From positions 1 to 16,948 of the forward strand of contig JBEKKU010000038.1 of the NCBI GenBank assembly GCA_050010575.1: a stretch of DNA of 16,948 nucleotides, given 5' to 3'. Shown here piece after piece: positions 16,614 to 16,948 of this stretch. Within the stretch, counting starts at the first letter, position 1; each line of letters opens with the position of its first letter. A model generated the notes under the pieces. The model did not search any database, was not told the origin of the DNA, and saw only the letters and a list, made by a program, of their open reading frames with translations. Made by a program: the position numbers and the translations under genes. The stretch is from Palsa-1188 sp050010575. GTDB taxonomy: Bacteria > Bacillota > DSM-12270 > Thermacetogeniales > Thermacetogeniaceae.

Positions 16614-16948
16614 CTATTCCATTCCGTAATCGCCCACCGTGTACACGCCTACCGGCAGGGTGAAACCCTTGACCTCCGCCTGTCCCACATACCGGAGGCC
16701 CAGCGACTGCTGCAACGCCTCGTCCAGCAGATTGACCGACCGTTCGCTGATGATGATCAGCGTCCCGAAGGTCTTGGTCAGGCCCTCCACCCTGGACGCC
16801 AGGTTCACGTCCTCCCCGATCACGGTGTAGTCCATCCGCTCCGGGCTGCCCACGTTCCCCACCAGCACACTGCCGGAGTTGATCCCCACGCCCACGTTCA
16901 GGGGCTGCGCCCCCTGGGCCGCCCATACCTGGTTCAGCTGCCGGACCT
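16614..16948 (-). CDS. Class III nucleotide cyclase, C-terminal part (truncated by window edge)
   Basis: The last 111 codons of a gene entering from the right edge. The sequence shows the second half of a class III adenylate/guanylate cyclase catalytic domain: VGVGINSGSVLVGNVGSPERMDYTVIGEDVNLASRVEGL, including the Asn and Arg of NLASRVE that stabilise the transition state, then the C-terminal strands ending VKGFTLPVGVYTVGDYGME. Such domains make cAMP (or cGMP) from the nucleoside triphosphate. The metal-binding residues and any sensor domains (CHASE2, GAF, FHA) lie outside the window. Base specificity cannot be read from this half with confidence. A stand-alone GTG at 16895 could be taken as a start, but the frame and homology continue upstream, so this is a truncation by the window. 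Confidence 0.9.
   Translation of the reverse strand, partial: VRQLNQVWAAQGAQPLNVGVGINSGSVLVGNVGSPERMDYTVIGEDVNLASRVEGLTKTFGTLIIISERSVNLLDEALQQSLGLRYVGQAEVKGFTLPVGVYTVGDYGME

Noticed and set aside
16614..16895. Cyclase-like protein as a complete 93-residue gene starting at 16895
   Set aside because: The open frame and cyclase homology continue to the window edge (QLNQVWAAQGAQPLNVGVGI). It is a C-terminal fragment cut by the window, not a small gene.

Overview
The window looks like chromosome of a spore-forming, Gram-positive Firmicute, most likely a GC-rich member of Clostridia (Peptococcaceae or Desulfotomaculum-like; this placement is inference). The reasons are a complete gerA-type germinant-receptor operon, a sporulation-type polysaccharide deacetylase, a perfect CIRCE operator on groESL, strong Shine-Dalgarno sites (AAGGAGG type), and frequent GTG/TTG starts behind good Shine-Dalgarno sites.

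Layout. 1-148 (minus) is the N-terminus of a small zinc-finger-like regulator. It is separated by a perfect 29-bp palindrome with overlapping divergent sigma-A promoters from a cold-shock protein gene (460-657), which has its own promoter and terminator. After a gene-free stretch, a consensus promoter and a folded leader precede typA (1098-2894, ribosome-associated GTPase). typA converges on hflX (minus, ribosome-splitting GTPase). A PAP2 phosphatase (minus) follows. It is flanked by two non-coding elements: a short REP-like palindrome (4348-4396), and a structured block with a 23-bp hairpin (5117-5240) that resembles an IS200/IS605-type end remnant. Next comes a soluble, multi-PAS orphan histidine kinase (minus, 5291-7405) with a sigma-H-like promoter.

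From 7677 rightwards on the plus strand lie gerAA-gerAB-gerAC, preceded by a sigma-G-like promoter. An orphan pyruvate-kinase-C-terminal-like protein follows, meeting a minus-strand PdaB-like deacetylase tail to tail with 1 bp between them. Divergent from the deacetylase is an unrecognised 169-residue Cys-rich protein. A consensus promoter, CIRCE, groES and groEL follow, ending in a strong terminator. The right edge holds, on minus, a DUF3307-type membrane protein downstream of a truncated class III nucleotide cyclase.

Functionally, two themes recur. One is translation and proteostasis under stress (csp, typA, hflX, groESL). The other is the spore cycle: the kinase possibly feeding Spo0A, the Ger receptor and the spore deacetylase. 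I found no CRISPR array, tRNA, rRNA, intact transposase or defence system. The most open leads are the palindromic dual promoter at the left end, the IS605-like hairpin block, the typA leader fold, the collapsed PAS domains in the kinase and the Cys-rich unknown protein.
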